From positions 268,592 to 332,591 of the forward strand of contig JAACJP010000045.1 of NCBI GenBank assembly GCA_013368375.1: a DNA stretch of 64,000 nucleotides, written 5' to 3'. Every line of letters begins with the position of its first letter. Within the stretch, counting starts at the first letter, position 1. This stretch comes from Tricholomella constricta (lineage: Eukaryota; Basidiomycota; Agaricomycetes; Agaricales; Lyophyllaceae). Both the position numbers and the translations under genes were made by a program. Below the pieces are notes generated by a model that had not been told where the DNA came from, searched no databases, and saw nothing but the letters and a program-made list of their open reading frames with translations. Below, piece after piece: positions 11,913-22,556 of the stretch.

Positions 11913-12417
11913 TGTTAGGGCAACCCTTACAGTGGAGCGCTATCACACTGGCAAGGGGGAATCCGAAGTTATATTGATGTACAGTAACGAAGGTAAGTAA
12001 GGCTTACCTGGCAAGGGGGAATCCGAAGAGAATAGTGTAAAGGATTCCCAAATGCCAGGGGGCCGACTATATACAAGTGTAGGACGTGAGGGCCGGTCCT
12101 CCAGAGTGTACTGTACATGTAATAGTAACGAATGGTGTGCGGCGCGTGTATGGACACGTTCCCGATGCTGTCCGATCCTCGTGGCCCAGGGTACGGGCAC
12201 GAGGCGGGGCAGCCGACGTCGGGATGTCGGGTGGTCGGGATCGGCGTCGGGCGCGCGCGGGGAGTGAGGGGAAGCGACAGGAAGTGAGTAAGTATGTACA
12301 CCGACGCTTGGGTCGGAGCGTCGGGTCGGGATCGCGATCGGTCGGTCGGGGGCGAGCGCGTGAGTCGGGGGAACGATCTGTGAGCATCGGAGAGCGTGAA
12401 CGAGAGTTCCCCTGACA
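11913..12417 (-). repeat. 3' LTR of element B
   Basis: 505-bp LTR identical by eye to 17802-18306. The polypurine tract lies just inside it at 12418. Confidence 0.93.
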
Positions 12418-12431
12418 TCACCCCCCCTTTT
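12418..12431 (-). promoter_or_regulatory. polypurine tract of element B
   Basis: AAAAGGGGGGGTGA on the minus strand ends directly at the LTR. It overlaps the final pol codons (pol stop at 12418-12420), so pol runs right up to the LTR. Confidence 0.75.
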
Positions 12432-15400
12432 GAATCGCAACGGCTCGGTGCGGGGTGACGGTGGCGAAGACGGCGGGGGATAGAGTGAAGATGCCACGGA
12501 TGTGGCGCGCAGCATCAGGATTGTCGCGGTGGAACTTGCGAACCAGGTCGGGTGCGGCGACGTTCTCCCGCGGCTCCCACGAAGCTTCTTCATAGCCGTA
12601 GCCTTTCCACAAGATTTTGTACTGAAGTTTCTTGCGGAAGATGCGACTGTCGAGGATTTTGTGGACTTCGTAGTGGGGTTCGTCATCGATGATGTCTGGT
12701 GGCGGCGGGGGGTCGGACTGTCGACCTTCGATCGGGTCAGCGACGGCGGGGACAAGCTTTATGACGTGGAAGACTGGGTGGATGCGCTTCATGGACTGAG
12801 GCAGCAGGAGGCGGTATGCGAGCGGGCCGACTCGCCTTTGCACGACGAAAGGGCCAAGGTAGCGATGCGATAATTTCTTAGACGGTCGGGTCGTAGAAAT
12901 GTCGGTCGCATCCAAGTACACCTTGTCACCCGGCTGGTAGTCGGGTGTCGGGGCGTGTCGCTGATTGTAATACCGCTCCATGTCATCTTTGGCCTTTGAA
13001 AGCGCCGCCTTGGCTTCCTCCTGTGCTTCCTTCATGCGCTCCACGAACTCGTCGGCCGACTCGTTCTTGGAAGCGCCCCGACGCGGCTCAAAGCCCATGC
13101 GCGGATGCCGACCAGTGTCGAGCAGGAAGGGGGTCTGCTGCGTCGCCGAATGTACATGGTTGTTGTAACTGAATTCGGCGTCGGGCAAGAGGTCCTCCCA
13201 GTCGTTCTGGCGCTCGTTGCAGAAGACCCGCAAGAACTGTTCCAGCTCCTGGTTGACACGCTCAGTCTGTCCGTCGGTCTGCGGGTGGTACGCCGTCGAA
13301 GCCGACAGTTTGATACCCAGGAGTCTGTACAGTTCGCGCGTGAACTCGGCAACAAACTGTGGACCTCGATCGGAGACGAATGCGTCGGGGAGACCGTGCA
13401 GCTTCCAGACGTGGCGACGGTAGAGATTCGCAGCTCCCAAGGCCGAACAGGTCGTGTGCGACGCGATGAAATGCGCGCGTTTTCCGACTGAATACACGAC
13501 GTTCATGATCGCGTCATGGCCGTTGGACTCTGGGAGTTCGGTGATGAAGTCGACCGATACGACATTCCATCGGCCTTCGGGAATTGGGAGCGGCTGCAGC
13601 TGTCCGACGGGGAGTTGGCGGCGAGGTTTCGTGCGCAAGCACATGTCGCAGGTGCTGGTGTATGAACCGATGAAGCGCGACATCTGGGGCCACCAGTAGT
13701 TGCGCGACACCAGCTCGAGCGTCTTCCAGCGACCCGGGTGACCGGCGACCTTGGAGTCATGATGCTGCTCCACAATGCGTCGGCGGAGGTCAGGAACGTT
13801 CGGGACATAGATCCGTCCACGGAACGTGAGCAGACCACCTTCCTCCCCCCACTCGCCGAAGCGTAGGGAGCGACCGGCAGTCTTGGATGCCTTGACCAGT
13901 TGCGCCGCTTTCGCGACCGCGTCCTCCTGTGCGCCGTCGCGATTGCCCTTGCGGATCGCTTTCAGCACATCGTCTTCTTCTCCGACCAGTGCCAGACCCT
14001 CGGTCGCGCGAATCGCGAAGAACTCGGGTTTGAGGAGCACGATGTCGGCATTGTCGCCACTTCCGTCGCCGTGATCAGCGCGACGCGACAGGGCGTCGGG
14101 TTTGCCCATGCTGCGTCCCGGACGGTGGTGGAGGGTAAAGTTGAAGTTGGCAAGGTAGAGCGACCAGCGGGCTTGCCGCCGATTGAGTTTCTTCGCGGTG
14201 AGGAAGTACTCAAGGTTCTTGTGGTCGGTCAGGATCTCCACCTTGTGCTTTGCGCCTTCTACAAAATGTCGCCACTCTTCCAGAGACCGGATGATCGCCA
14301 GCATCTCCTTGTCGTGGATCTCGTAGTTCCGCTCGACTGCGTTCAAGCTCTTCGAGTAGAACGCGACTGGGTGCCACTTGCCATCGGACGGCGACTCTTG
14401 CGACAGGACCGCGCCCGTCGCGAAATCGGATGAGTCAGCTTCGATGCGGTACGGTCGGTCGTCGTCGGGGAATGCAAGCACCGGTCGCGACGTGATCGCA
14501 GACTTCAGGAGGTCAAAGGCCGACTGTTCCGACGCTTCCCAGCGCCAGGCGACGTCCTTGCCCGTCAGATCGAACAGGGGTCGGGCGTGGTGCGAGAAGT
14601 CCTGGATGAACCGTCGGTAGAAATTGGTGAAACCCAAGAACGCTTGCACCTCCTTCTTGTTCCTCGGCGCCGGCCACTCCGACACTCCAGCGACCTTGAC
14701 CGGATCCATTTCCGCTTGCCCGTGCGAGATGATCAGCCCAAGGTACTCGACCTTGGTCTGTTCAAACTCGCATTTCTCGGGTTTTAAGAACAACTTATGT
14801 TCGCGGAGTCGGTCCAGCACGAGTCGCGCGACCCGACGGTGTTCCTCGAGAGTCTTGGTGTAAATCAAGATATCGTCGAGGTACACGCAAACAACACCCT
14901 CAGCGATCAGATCGCGGAAGATGTCATTCATCATGGTCTGGAATGTGGCGGGGCTGTTCGTGAGGCCGAAGAAGATGACGAGCGGCTCGAAGAGACCGCG
15001 GTTCGTCCGAAACGCTGCCTTCCACTCGTCGCCTTCCTTGATCCGAACGTTGTTGTACCCCCATCGGACGTCCAGCTTGGTGAAGTACCGCGCGCCGCGG
15101 AGGTTGTTCACCAGTTCGCTAATGAGCGGCAGTGGGTACCGGTTCTTCACCGTAAGCGCGTTGAGCGTCCGATAGTCCTGCACCAGCCGGAGCGCACCAT
15201 CCTTCTTCTTGATGAAGAACACTGGCGAAGCCATGGGCGACTTCGACGGACGGATCCGACCCGACTCGAGGTTCTCCTTGAGGAATGCATCGAGCTCGAC
15301 TTGCTCCGCTGGCGACAGTGGGTAGACCTTGGTGCCGGACGGTGAAGCGCCCGGCTCCAACTCAATCGCGTGATCCCACTGTTTGCGATCGGGGAGTTCG

Positions 15401-16457
15401 TCGAACGCGACCTTGGAGAAAACATCCTCAAAGTCGTGGAGGTGGGTCGGAACAGCGTCGCGGAACGACTTAGGCGCAGAGTTCGCGGCGTGCGCCTCAG
15501 CGAGTCGCTGCGATGTCGTTTGACTGGCGCGAATGTGCATTTCGGTCGGAGGGGGGTGGATCGCAGTCGCAAAGATGCGATCGCCGTTCAGGAAGGTCTC
15601 CACCAGGAAGTCGTCCGACTCTGGATCGGGTTCCTCCATGATCGGAGTGTAGGGGAGGAACTCGTCGGTGTCGGAGTCGTCTTCGACGTAGGGGCAGGTC
15701 GGGGCTCGCAGGTCAGGCTCGACTGTCGGGATTCCTTCCGCCCGACAAGCCCGAATGGCGGCTCGCAGCTTGGTGCGTGAACGACGCTCCTCCTTGACTT
15801 CAACCTTGCAGGTGTCGCAACGTGTCGGCGCTCGACTCATTTTCACCTTTCCCGTCGCCCAATCAATGTCGGGGTTGTGGTCTCGGAGCCAGGTGAATCC
15901 GAGAATGAGATCCTGCTTCCCAATACCCGCGACCGCGAACAGAACGCGCTCGGAGTGACCGTCGTAACGTAAGACTGCGTCCACGACGTATTCAATGGCG
16001 CCCGCCTCATTAGGGGTTCCGTCAACATTGTAGGCACGTGTCGGGCGATTCAGCCGTCGCGTCTTCAGCTTGTGCTTTTCAACGAAGGCAGTGTTGATGA
16101 AGCAGGCCGATGCCCCGCTGTCAACGAGGGCAGCGAGCGAATGCGTCTCTTGGGTGTCGGTGGTCTCGAGCTCGACCTTGAGCGACAGGGATAAGGAGTC
16201 GGGGGAGGCGGCGATCACGAAGCGACGGGGCAGTCGCTTTTCCCAGCGCGGTAGTCCACGACGCGACGGTACAGTCGGCTCGGTCGGAGCGACCGAAGGA
16301 GGTGGCGTTTGGTCAGGAGAGGATTGTACGTCTTCGTCGATTGGTTCACCCGTAGAAGTAGCAGCAATATTAAGTATATTGGGGTACTCTACAGATAGGG
16401 GGGCGAACCGATTACGACTAGACAACGGGGGCGTACTTTTCACCCGTTGTGCGACTA
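12418..16457 (-). CDS. element B Pol polyprotein: protease, RT, RNase H, integrase, chromodomain
   Basis: About 1345 codons, open to 12418. Order: retropepsin Asp-Ser-Gly-Ala (~residue 105); RT with Phe-Phe-Ile-Lys-Lys-Lys-Asp-Gly and Tyr-Leu-Asp-Asp-Ile-Leu-Ile-Tyr (~525); RNase H with Glu-Ala-Asp-Ser-Ser-Asp and Thr-Asp-His-Lys-Asn-Leu-Glu (~660-730); integrase zinc finger His-His...Cys-Asp-Met-Cys (~880-920); integrase core with Val-Asp-Phe-Ile, Ser-Asp-Arg-Gly-Pro-Gln-Phe and Gln-Thr-Glu-Arg; GPY/F-type segment; C-terminal chromodomain with Ile-Leu-Trp-Lys-Gly-Tyr...Trp-Glu-Pro. The frame lacks an early ATG: the first conventional reading begins at a GTG (16443) and the frame stays open upstream across the gag stop, so it is probably made by -1 frameshifting from gag. 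Compared with D, B has Tyr for Asp in the Val-Val-Asp-Ser-Val segment of integrase. Confidence 0.93.
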
Positions 16458-16461
16458 AAAA
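16455..16461 (-). promoter_or_regulatory. gag-pol -1 frameshift site of element B
   Basis: The coding strand reads GAT TTT TAG at the end of gag. A one-base backward slip on TTTTT re-pairs TTT and continues as TTA in the pol frame, which is open here. The same arrangement occurs in element D at 45020-45026. The mechanism is inferred; no downstream structure was tested. Confidence 0.55.
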
Positions 16462-17675
16462 TCCTCTTCCGTGGCCAAGGCGGTCGGGTCGGCCGACTCG
16501 GGAGTCGGGTCCGCTGGGATCGCATCCTTGCGCGCCAGTAGCTGCATGATCAGCTCATCCAGTTCCTCTGGCATGATGTGGCGCAGGTCAAAGCGCTTTG
16601 GGCAGTCGCGCCAGAAGTGCCCCGGCTGCTTGCATCGACGACAGGTGTCGTCCTGAACAGGACGTCCGCGGAGCCGGTCGATGTCCATAGGGACACCTGG
16701 GGGAAGAGACGGCGTCACGGGCGTGCTGAGAAGGTGCGCCGGTGCCGACACACGAACGGGAGCGGTCGGTGGGGCAGTGGGTCGCCATCGGAGCATGGGC
16801 GCGACCACAGGCGTCGGAATGGGGGCAGTCGGGCGACTCGCAGTCGGAACTGTCGGAGCTGACTGACGGTGGAAGTCCTCCTCGGTCCTCATGATGAAGT
16901 CCTGGGAGCGGGCGATCGCTAGCCAGTCCTCGATCTTGGAGTCGTCGGGCCGACCCGTGGTGATGCTCCCAAGCCTCCTTGAGAGCTTCGGGTCCATGCC
17001 CCGACGGAATTTGAGGACCAGATGGCGGCCGTCTGGGTAATCGGCCTTGATCCACAGCGCCTTGAACGAGTCGATGTACTCGTCGATGGTGCGCCCATTC
17101 TGGAAGTACGCTGTTGACTCAAGGGTGAGCGCAGCGTCGGCGACTTCGTCGAACAGGAAGAACTCCTTTTCGAAGTTCGACGCGAAGTCCTTCCAGGTCG
17201 GGAATGCGCGCTTTACCGACCCATACTGAAAGACCCGACCGACGAAGTCGGCGGCGCGACCGTGTTGCATGTATGACAACACCCAGCTGATTCGGGCGTG
17301 GTCGTCGACGAACTGTCCGACGCTCAGGGAGAAGTAGAGCTGGCACGCGTTCCAGAAGGCGCGGCCGCCCGATCGTGCGCCGTCGTACACGGGAGGGGGC
17401 GACGGCCGAATGTGCGATCCCGATCGCGGAAGGGGAGGGGACGTCGGCAAGGGCTGCGCCGGCGTCGCGGGGGTCGTAGGTGCTGCTGGGGAGGCAGCGG
17501 GGGGGTTCCCCAAAACGATGGTATCTAAAAGAGCGGCGATGCGGTCCATGGTGGCCGAGTTGGTGGTGTTGGATTGCGAGAGAGCCGACATCGCGGTTTC
17601 AAGGCTCACCAGTCGTTCCTCTGGCGTGAGCGCAGCAGGAGACGGAGGCGTGTCAAATTCACCGAAGTCGGACAT
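16455..17675 (-). CDS. element B Gag with CCHC zinc knuckle
   Basis: 406 codons from an ATG at 17675. An N-terminal Pro/Thr-rich segment is followed by the retrotransposon gag capsid region (Ala-Phe-Trp-Asn-Ala-Cys-Gln-Leu-Tyr-Phe, then Phe-Glu-Lys-Glu-Phe-Phe) and a Cys-x2-Cys-x4-His-x4-Cys knuckle (CRRCKQPGHFWRDC). It ends with TAG at 16455-16457, preceded by five T residues on the coding strand. Gag forms the particle and binds the element RNA. The frame is intact. Confidence 0.93.
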   Translation of the reverse strand: MSDFGEFDTPPSPAALTPEERLVSLETAMSALSQSNTTNSATMDRIAALLDTIVLGNPPAASPAAPTTPATPAQPLPTSPPLPRSGSHIRPSPPPVYDGARSGGRAFWNACQLYFSLSVGQFVDDHARISWVLSYMQHGRAADFVGRVFQYGSVKRAFPTWKDFASNFEKEFFLFDEVADAALTLESTAYFQNGRTIDEYIDSFKALWIKADYPDGRHLVLKFRRGMDPKLSRRLGSITTGRPDDSKIEDWLAIARSQDFIMRTEEDFHRQSAPTVPTASRPTAPIPTPVVAPMLRWRPTAPPTAPVRVSAPAHLLSTPVTPSLPPGVPMDIDRLRGRPVQDDTCRRCKQPGHFWRDCPKRFDLRHIMPEELDELIMQLLARKDAIPADPTPESADPTALATEEDF

Positions 17676-17786
17676 CTCGAGACGGGACTGGGCGACGATC
17701 GGAGCAGGCGCGCGCTGGACGGGTTGCGTGTAGCAGACACGTGTTTCGGCGCGGAGGCTGATTGGTCGGCTTCGTCGGGTCTCTGG

Positions 17787-17799
17787 TTTACACTATTCT
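17787..17799 (-). promoter_or_regulatory. self-priming primer binding site of element B
   Basis: Two bases inside the 5' LTR, the minus-strand RNA reads AGAATAGTGTAAA. It is perfectly complementary over 13 nt to TTTACACTATTCT inside the LTR (17918-17930), which would be the 5' end of the transcript. This is the Tf1-type self-priming layout rather than tRNA priming; no tRNA-like TGG start is present. Confidence 0.75.
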
Positions 17800-17917
17800 G
17801 CTGTTAGGGCAACCCTTACAGTGGAGCGCTATCACACTGGCAAGGGGGAATCCGAAGTTATATTGATGTACAGTAACGAAGGTAAGTAAGGCTTACCTGG
17901 CAAGGGGGAATCCGAAG

Positions 17918-17930
17918 AGAATAGTGTAAA
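17918..17930 (-). promoter_or_regulatory. predicted RNA 5' end / self-primer of element B
   Basis: TTTACACTATTCT on the minus strand, 13-nt complement of the primer binding site at 17787-17799. It begins about 32 nt downstream of the start of the LTR TATATA box, the normal TATA-to-start distance, so it should form the first bases of the transcript. Confidence 0.7.
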
Positions 17931-17956
17931 GGATTCCCAAATGCCAGGGGGCCGAC

Positions 17957-17962
17957 TATATA
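17957..17962 (-). promoter_or_regulatory. TATA box of element B 5' LTR
   Basis: TATATA in a GC-rich LTR, spaced about 30 nt from the predicted self-primer start. Confidence 0.65.
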
Positions 17963-18306
17963 CAAGTGTAGGACGTGAGGGCCGGTCCTCCAGAGTGTAC
18001 TGTACATGTAATAGTAACGAATGGTGTGCGGCGCGTGTATGGACACGTTCCCGATGCTGTCCGATCCTCGTGGCCCAGGGTACGGGCACGAGGCGGGGCA
18101 GCCGACGTCGGGATGTCGGGTGGTCGGGATCGGCGTCGGGCGCGCGCGGGGAGTGAGGGGAAGCGACAGGAAGTGAGTAAGTATGTACACCGACGCTTGG
18201 GTCGGAGCGTCGGGTCGGGATCGCGATCGGTCGGTCGGGGGCGAGCGCGTGAGTCGGGGGAACGATCTGTGAGCATCGGAGAGCGTGAACGAGAGTTCCC
18301 CTGACA

Positions 18307-18944
18307 ACGAGGGTCTTTGTATCGAACCAAGCAGAAGTTCCCTGCAGCAGAGAGTTAAGAGACTGAATCTCGGCTGCCCAGTTCCAGAAGGTGGAGTTTT
18401 TCGGATCAAGACGAGCAGACAAGATTTTGATGCGGATTTTCGACGCCCAATCATGCGGAAGGTAGTTGGAGCGGACCTCGGCCATAAATGCGTCGAAGTC
18501 GAGAGCGAGAATACGCACACGGTCACCGTTGATCCAGGAACGCATGCGGGGGTCTCGAATGCCAGTAATGGCGCGACGGACTTGGTCATCAGGCTTGGTT
18601 TCCTTCAGGTCAAAGTAATCGACACAAGCGTCCTCCCATTCCTTAGCGACGGAGGGCGTGAGATCACCGGCAAGCAGGATGGGCAGTTTTCCGTCTTTGA
18701 TTTCACAGGAAGAGGAGGGGACTCTGGGAACAGAAGCCGACATGTTGGAGAGAAAGCGGCGGTAAGAGACGGACAAAGGAGAACTTTCGCAGGACGACGA
18801 AGAAGAATCAGAAGGTACCGGAGAAGTCGGAAGAGATACGGAGGCTGAAGAGACCGCCGGTGCAGGAAGCGCAGGGCGGGAACGGCGGAAGGCGATAAAC
18901 GTGATAGATGCTCGGCAACAGAAGGCGGTACGGTCACGGTACAA
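18307..18944 (-). pseudogene. element A Gag N-terminal part, cut by element B
   Basis: Open frame entering element B's LTR at 18306. It carries the capsid-like region (Ala-Lys-Glu-Trp-Glu-Asp-Ala-Cys, then Ile-Asn-Gly-Asp-Arg) and ends Phe-Asp-Thr-Lys-Thr-Leu at the insertion. After skipping B and one ACGAG, the frame continues in register at 11912 as Val-Leu-Arg-Glu-Lys-Ile-Glu. The likely start is the Met in Met-Ser-Ala-Ser (around 18743) or the upstream ATG near 18944. Confidence 0.85.
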
Positions 18945-19296
18945 GGCACAGTTCGGCTACGAGTCAACAAGGGGAGCGGTGTAGATGGTTCACGTTTAGA
19001 AGTCCGAGGAGTTGCGTTATCCAGTTTCTTGCGGACAGTGACGCGACGATCCAGTGTGGACGCGCGACGCGACGGTGTCTGTAATTACGCACGATCAGCT
19101 GTGATCGGCTTGGCGCGAGCGGAAGTAAAAACGGAAAAAAGAGGAACGGACCAGCGAACGTGTTCGCAAGGTCAAACGCAAAGGACAGCGACGGCACAGT
19201 GACAACCGATAAGGATCGGTAGTTGGTAACAGCGAGCGGCACAGAGGGGCAGGATGACGGTAACGGCAGGTGCTTGATACGAATCAAAAGAAAAAG

Positions 19297-19582
19297 TGGA
19301 AACCCGTAGGAACGTGTAACACTAACAGAGACACCGACAGATGGGATCAAGCTTGTATTGTAGAGAGTACGAGCTAGTACGGTTAGATGATTTGGAGGTG
19401 GGGGAAGTGGGAGAGAAAAAGGTAAAGTAAAGTCGTCGTCGATGCCCCGTATTTATAGGCTCGACGACATTATGTTCAACCAATGAGAAGAAAGATTATT
19501 TAGTGCGAGTAAGGTTCGAGCTTTCCACAAATTGAGGACCCAACCGTTGGTCGGTTTCAGAATCGTGTCACGCGTGCTTACA
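19297..19582 (-). repeat. 5' LTR of element A
   Basis: 286-bp LTR, about 97.5% identical to 7034-7319, followed by the target duplication GCAGT (19583-19587). The TATAAATA is the complement of 19450-19457. The sequence just inside it shows neither a TGG-type tRNA site nor complementarity to the LTR. Confidence 0.9.
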
Positions 19583-19587
19583 GCAGT

Positions 19588-21319
19588 GAGCGCACGTGGG
19601 CGTGGGCGAGGTTGAGCAAAACTCAGTTGAAGCTCAGCTCCGGAAAATCCCGCCTTGACAACCGCATTTTTTTTTTTTTGCTGGCATCTCCCTGCTCTGC
19701 CCATGTCTCTCTCGTCTGCTCCTGCCCAATGTTGCAGTTGGGCTTCTTTGTGATCACATTTGTAACCGTGATTGTCCCAGTTGTGGGCACCAAGTTTATT
19801 GCACAAAGGACCTTTTTGAGCACAAATGTCTACGAGATTCGATGTATTTCTATTTGCCATTCTCTGCTTGGATGACAAGTACGTCGCCAAACACCTGTAA
19901 TCGGCACTTTCACTGACACACACATAGACAGGTTTTTCCCAAGCATGCGACAGCAACGGCAGCCTCTCGTGCTTTTGTCAACACTCCATAAACAATCTGC
20001 CGTGGAACTTTAGGTTTAGGGAGCTGTCGTGGTCAATACTGTAGTGAAAATTTACCAACAATATATATGGTTTGCTGCCCCCATATCCGAATATCTTAGA
20101 ATGTGATTGGTACTGGATGGCACTATTTCACGAAATGACAAAGCATTGGAATTGACACTCATAATTACATAAATTCTCGACCCAATATAACATTTGTATG
20201 GCAACAGGGACAGACCAGCTTGCTAACCGACGGTCAAACCCGAAATTTAAGCTCCGCCGAGCGCCAAACAAACGCAGGGCCCGAACCAGTTCATCTAATG
20301 ATTTTGCGATAATCGGGACGACTCTACACTCTTCCGCGATGGCCACGACGCATGACAACTTCACCACTTATCCCTTCGGTACCTTCCTAAATCTTTCCAG
20401 GTAAAGACTTTTTTTTTGAAATATGGGGGCTACTGCATGTGTATCCAACTCGGTGCGTCTTCTTTTGTTCCATGCCAGTAACTACTGACACTGCTGGCCA
20501 CCGTTCGACGCAATGTCGACGTCAATGTTACTCGCAACATTGCGCACTGGCTTATTTCATTTTTTGGGAGTGCGTTGCGACATTTGTGAGAGGGCGTCTG
20601 CGGGGCCTGGCGATGGGCGCGTCAATGAAGATCGTCGGTGGATGCTTTTGTCCCAGGTGCGTTTCTTTCTCCCCTGCCTCTGACACCCCAATACTGGAGC
20701 AGGGAGGATATATTTCGAGGGTGAATTCTCAAACTCGACATGGTAACTCGAACGACGATGGCGACTACTCGAGAATTGCCGAATGCCATCGTGGTCGTTC
20801 ATCAACACTGTTACTGCAGAAGGCTCCTTTGTATCACAAGTTCCTCCCTTGCCAAATGATTTGTCAAGCTATCGCTCGCCACCTTCGACATCCGTTAGCC
20901 TCACGTTCCCCCCACTTCAGCGCCCTGGAGAGAGAGAGAAGGTCATAGTGCCAGATTTTGGGTAGGATCAGATCACATCCCTTGAGGTTCCATCATTCAC
21001 AAGCCCCCCCACCTGCAGCACCGTCGCCTCTATCACAGAGCCATCGTCTCAATCAATACTATACATCTGGTTACACGAGCGTGAACTCTGCGCCCGAGTC
21101 GATACCAGCAGTACTCAGTCTTGTGCCGCCTTTGACTTGCAGGGCAACGGCAATTTGACATTGGGTGGCAGGACAGCAATTATTCGAGCATTGCCAAGTG
21201 ACCGCGACGGTAACTCGAAATCATCACGTAGTTTTACCCTGTTCCTTGTGTTTGTAGTTTAGAAATGTGATGAGTGATTGTCGCTCTGCATTCGCACTGT
21301 CCAGTATGCGCAAAGTATC
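19588..21319. other. stretch without a supported gene
   Basis: Scattered open frames under 170 codons with no recognised motif. A run of 13 T lies near 19667 and 8 T near 20409. The frame at 20958-21158 has a Ser/Pro/Thr-rich, protein-like composition but no family or splice context. Confidence 0.4.
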
Positions 21320-22556
21320 TTATATTCTACATATGATATCTTCCAGCTTCCGGTAAAGCTTCAACTCTCGTTCCCACCACCCAGCCTTGAGCTCGCATAT
21401 CCGCTGATACTCCTTCAGATTGTTCATCATAAGCTGCTTCTCAATAAAACAACCATTGTCAACATAGCGGAGCAACTCACCCTTGCAGTACTGTATAAAG
21501 GAAACACGACCGTCACCCAGTTGCACGGGGATGTTGGCGTGGATCAACGTTGCCGATGGGATGAAGATGAGTGAGCCCGGTGGGAACTCATGGGAACTCA
21601 ATAACAATCTTGACGTCTGGAAGCACGAGATGGCTGCCTTTCTTGGGGTCGAAAGGCCCGAGTGACTGTATTCTGCACCATCCAATTGCTGCATTCTTGC
21701 CGTTGCGGTATGACTTCGTCCAGACATTGCCGCCAAAGTTGATCGCGGTGGCAGGAATGATGCTTCGGGGAAAGATTTTGTGAAGGTCGGGAAGTTGATC
21801 GAATAAGGTGTTCAGATGGTCGCGATAGCGCTTATGGATGTCAGATGCCCAAAGATGGAGTGCTCTTAGGGAATAAATGGGCACACATTAATAAGATTAA
21901 GAAGTGCAAACTCACCATCAGCAAAGTGCGCCATCCGCATGATGTCTGGGTCAGCTGCAATGACAGGCTGCAGGACGTGATGACCATGCGGCAGCATCGC
22001 GTCGGCGCTGACATTTCCCGTGAACGCGTGCATTTCGACCGCGCCGAGTGTTGCAGTGGGGGCCGCGTGGCAATACAAGAAGCAAATTCTTTGCATCGGC
22101 ATTTGTAGACGTTGTGTGCCGACTGTCGTCAGCATCAACCGATGAAGATCGCAGGTGCTTGGCTGAAGCGGCAGCTCCAGGAGGTGGGGGTACCAGGGGA
22201 GTCGAGTTGGCGCAGCTTGATTGTGAAGTCAGAAATTTGGTGCAATGATCATTCGGCAGCAAGCGAGCAGAAAACACATCCTCGCGGTCTTCTTCCTCCA
22301 AGTATAACTTGAGGGCATCAGGGAGGTTGAGTGCCAGGGCTTCAGCGACTGACATTTGAAACAGCAAAAACTCTGCCCCAGAGCGCGTCTGTAGGCGCAC
22401 CAGTATCATATCAGGAAAAAAGCGAGATGAAGGAAGAGGAAACGCATGCTGCGGGCCAAAAACATCGGCAGCTTCATTGATGTATTTCTGAGGGAGTGTT
22501 TCAGCGTAGGTCAGGCAGAACACAAGGGTCTGTTTTGTACAACTGTTGTGGGGCAA
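21320..22556 (-). pseudogene. TET/JBP-like 2OG-Fe(II) dioxygenase-fold gene, degraded
   Basis: The C-terminal half shows the double-stranded beta-helix signature of the fungal family that accompanies KDZ transposons: Ile-Asn-Phe-Gly-Gly, a Gly-Trp-Cys strand, Leu-Gly-Pro-Phe-Asp-Pro-Lys-Lys-Gly-Ser-His-Leu-Val-Leu, Val-Ile-Glu-Phe-Pro-Pro-Gly-Ser, Ile-Pro-Ser-Ala-Thr-Leu-Ile-His-Ala-Asn, then Arg-Val-Ser-Phe-Ile-Gln-Tyr. The N-terminal part has Leu-Gln-Thr-Arg-Ser-Gly-Ala. An intron is likely near 21855-21905. The copy is broken. A 10-bp tandem duplication at 21582-21600 shifts the frame in the middle of the domain. The usual His-x-Asp iron ligands appear replaced (Tyr-Arg-Asn). The middle of the N-terminal region also looks deleted. 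Family assignment is from memory of motifs. Confidence 0.6.

Larger units (their letters stand above)
11913..18306 (-). mobile_element. Ty3/gypsy chromovirus B, nested in gag of element A
   Basis: 505-bp LTRs at 11913-12417 and 17802-18306 are identical by eye and flanked by the 5-bp target duplication ACGAG (11908-11912; 18307-18311). On the minus strand the LTR begins TGTCAGGGG and ends CCCTAACA. Inside are a gag frame with a CCHC knuckle and a full pol frame with protease, RT, RNase H, integrase and chromodomain; none shows a stop. Full-length frames plus identical LTRs suggest a very recent insertion and possible autonomy. It is a close sister of element D on the other strand. Confidence 0.95.
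17802..18306 (-). repeat. 5' LTR of element B
   Basis: 505-bp LTR next to the primer binding site, followed on the + strand by the target duplication ACGAG. It contains the promoter that would drive B. Confidence 0.93.
7034..19582 (-). mobile_element. Ty3/gypsy retrotransposon A with chromodomain, split by element B
   Basis: 286-bp LTRs at 7034-7319 and 19297-19582 begin TGTAAGC and end TTTCCA on the minus strand. A perfect 5-bp target duplication GCAGT flanks them (7029-7033; 19583-19587). Removing element B and one copy of its target duplication leaves about 6.15 kb, a normal gypsy length. The order is LTR, gag, protease, RT, RNase H, integrase, chromodomain, polypurine tract, LTR. The LTRs differ at about 7 of 286 positions, three of which are CG versus TG/CA, so this is the older of the two nested elements. 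It is inactive: B splits gag and a frameshift breaks integrase. Confidence 0.9.

Noticed and set aside
11943..12755. Long open frames inside the LTRs of B and at the A/B junctions
   Set aside because: They recur identically in both LTRs, have no family motifs and cross element boundaries.
21582..21600. An intron to explain the frame change in the TET/JBP-like gene
   Set aside because: The break coincides with a perfect 10-bp tandem duplication and no GT..AG pair of normal length fits.
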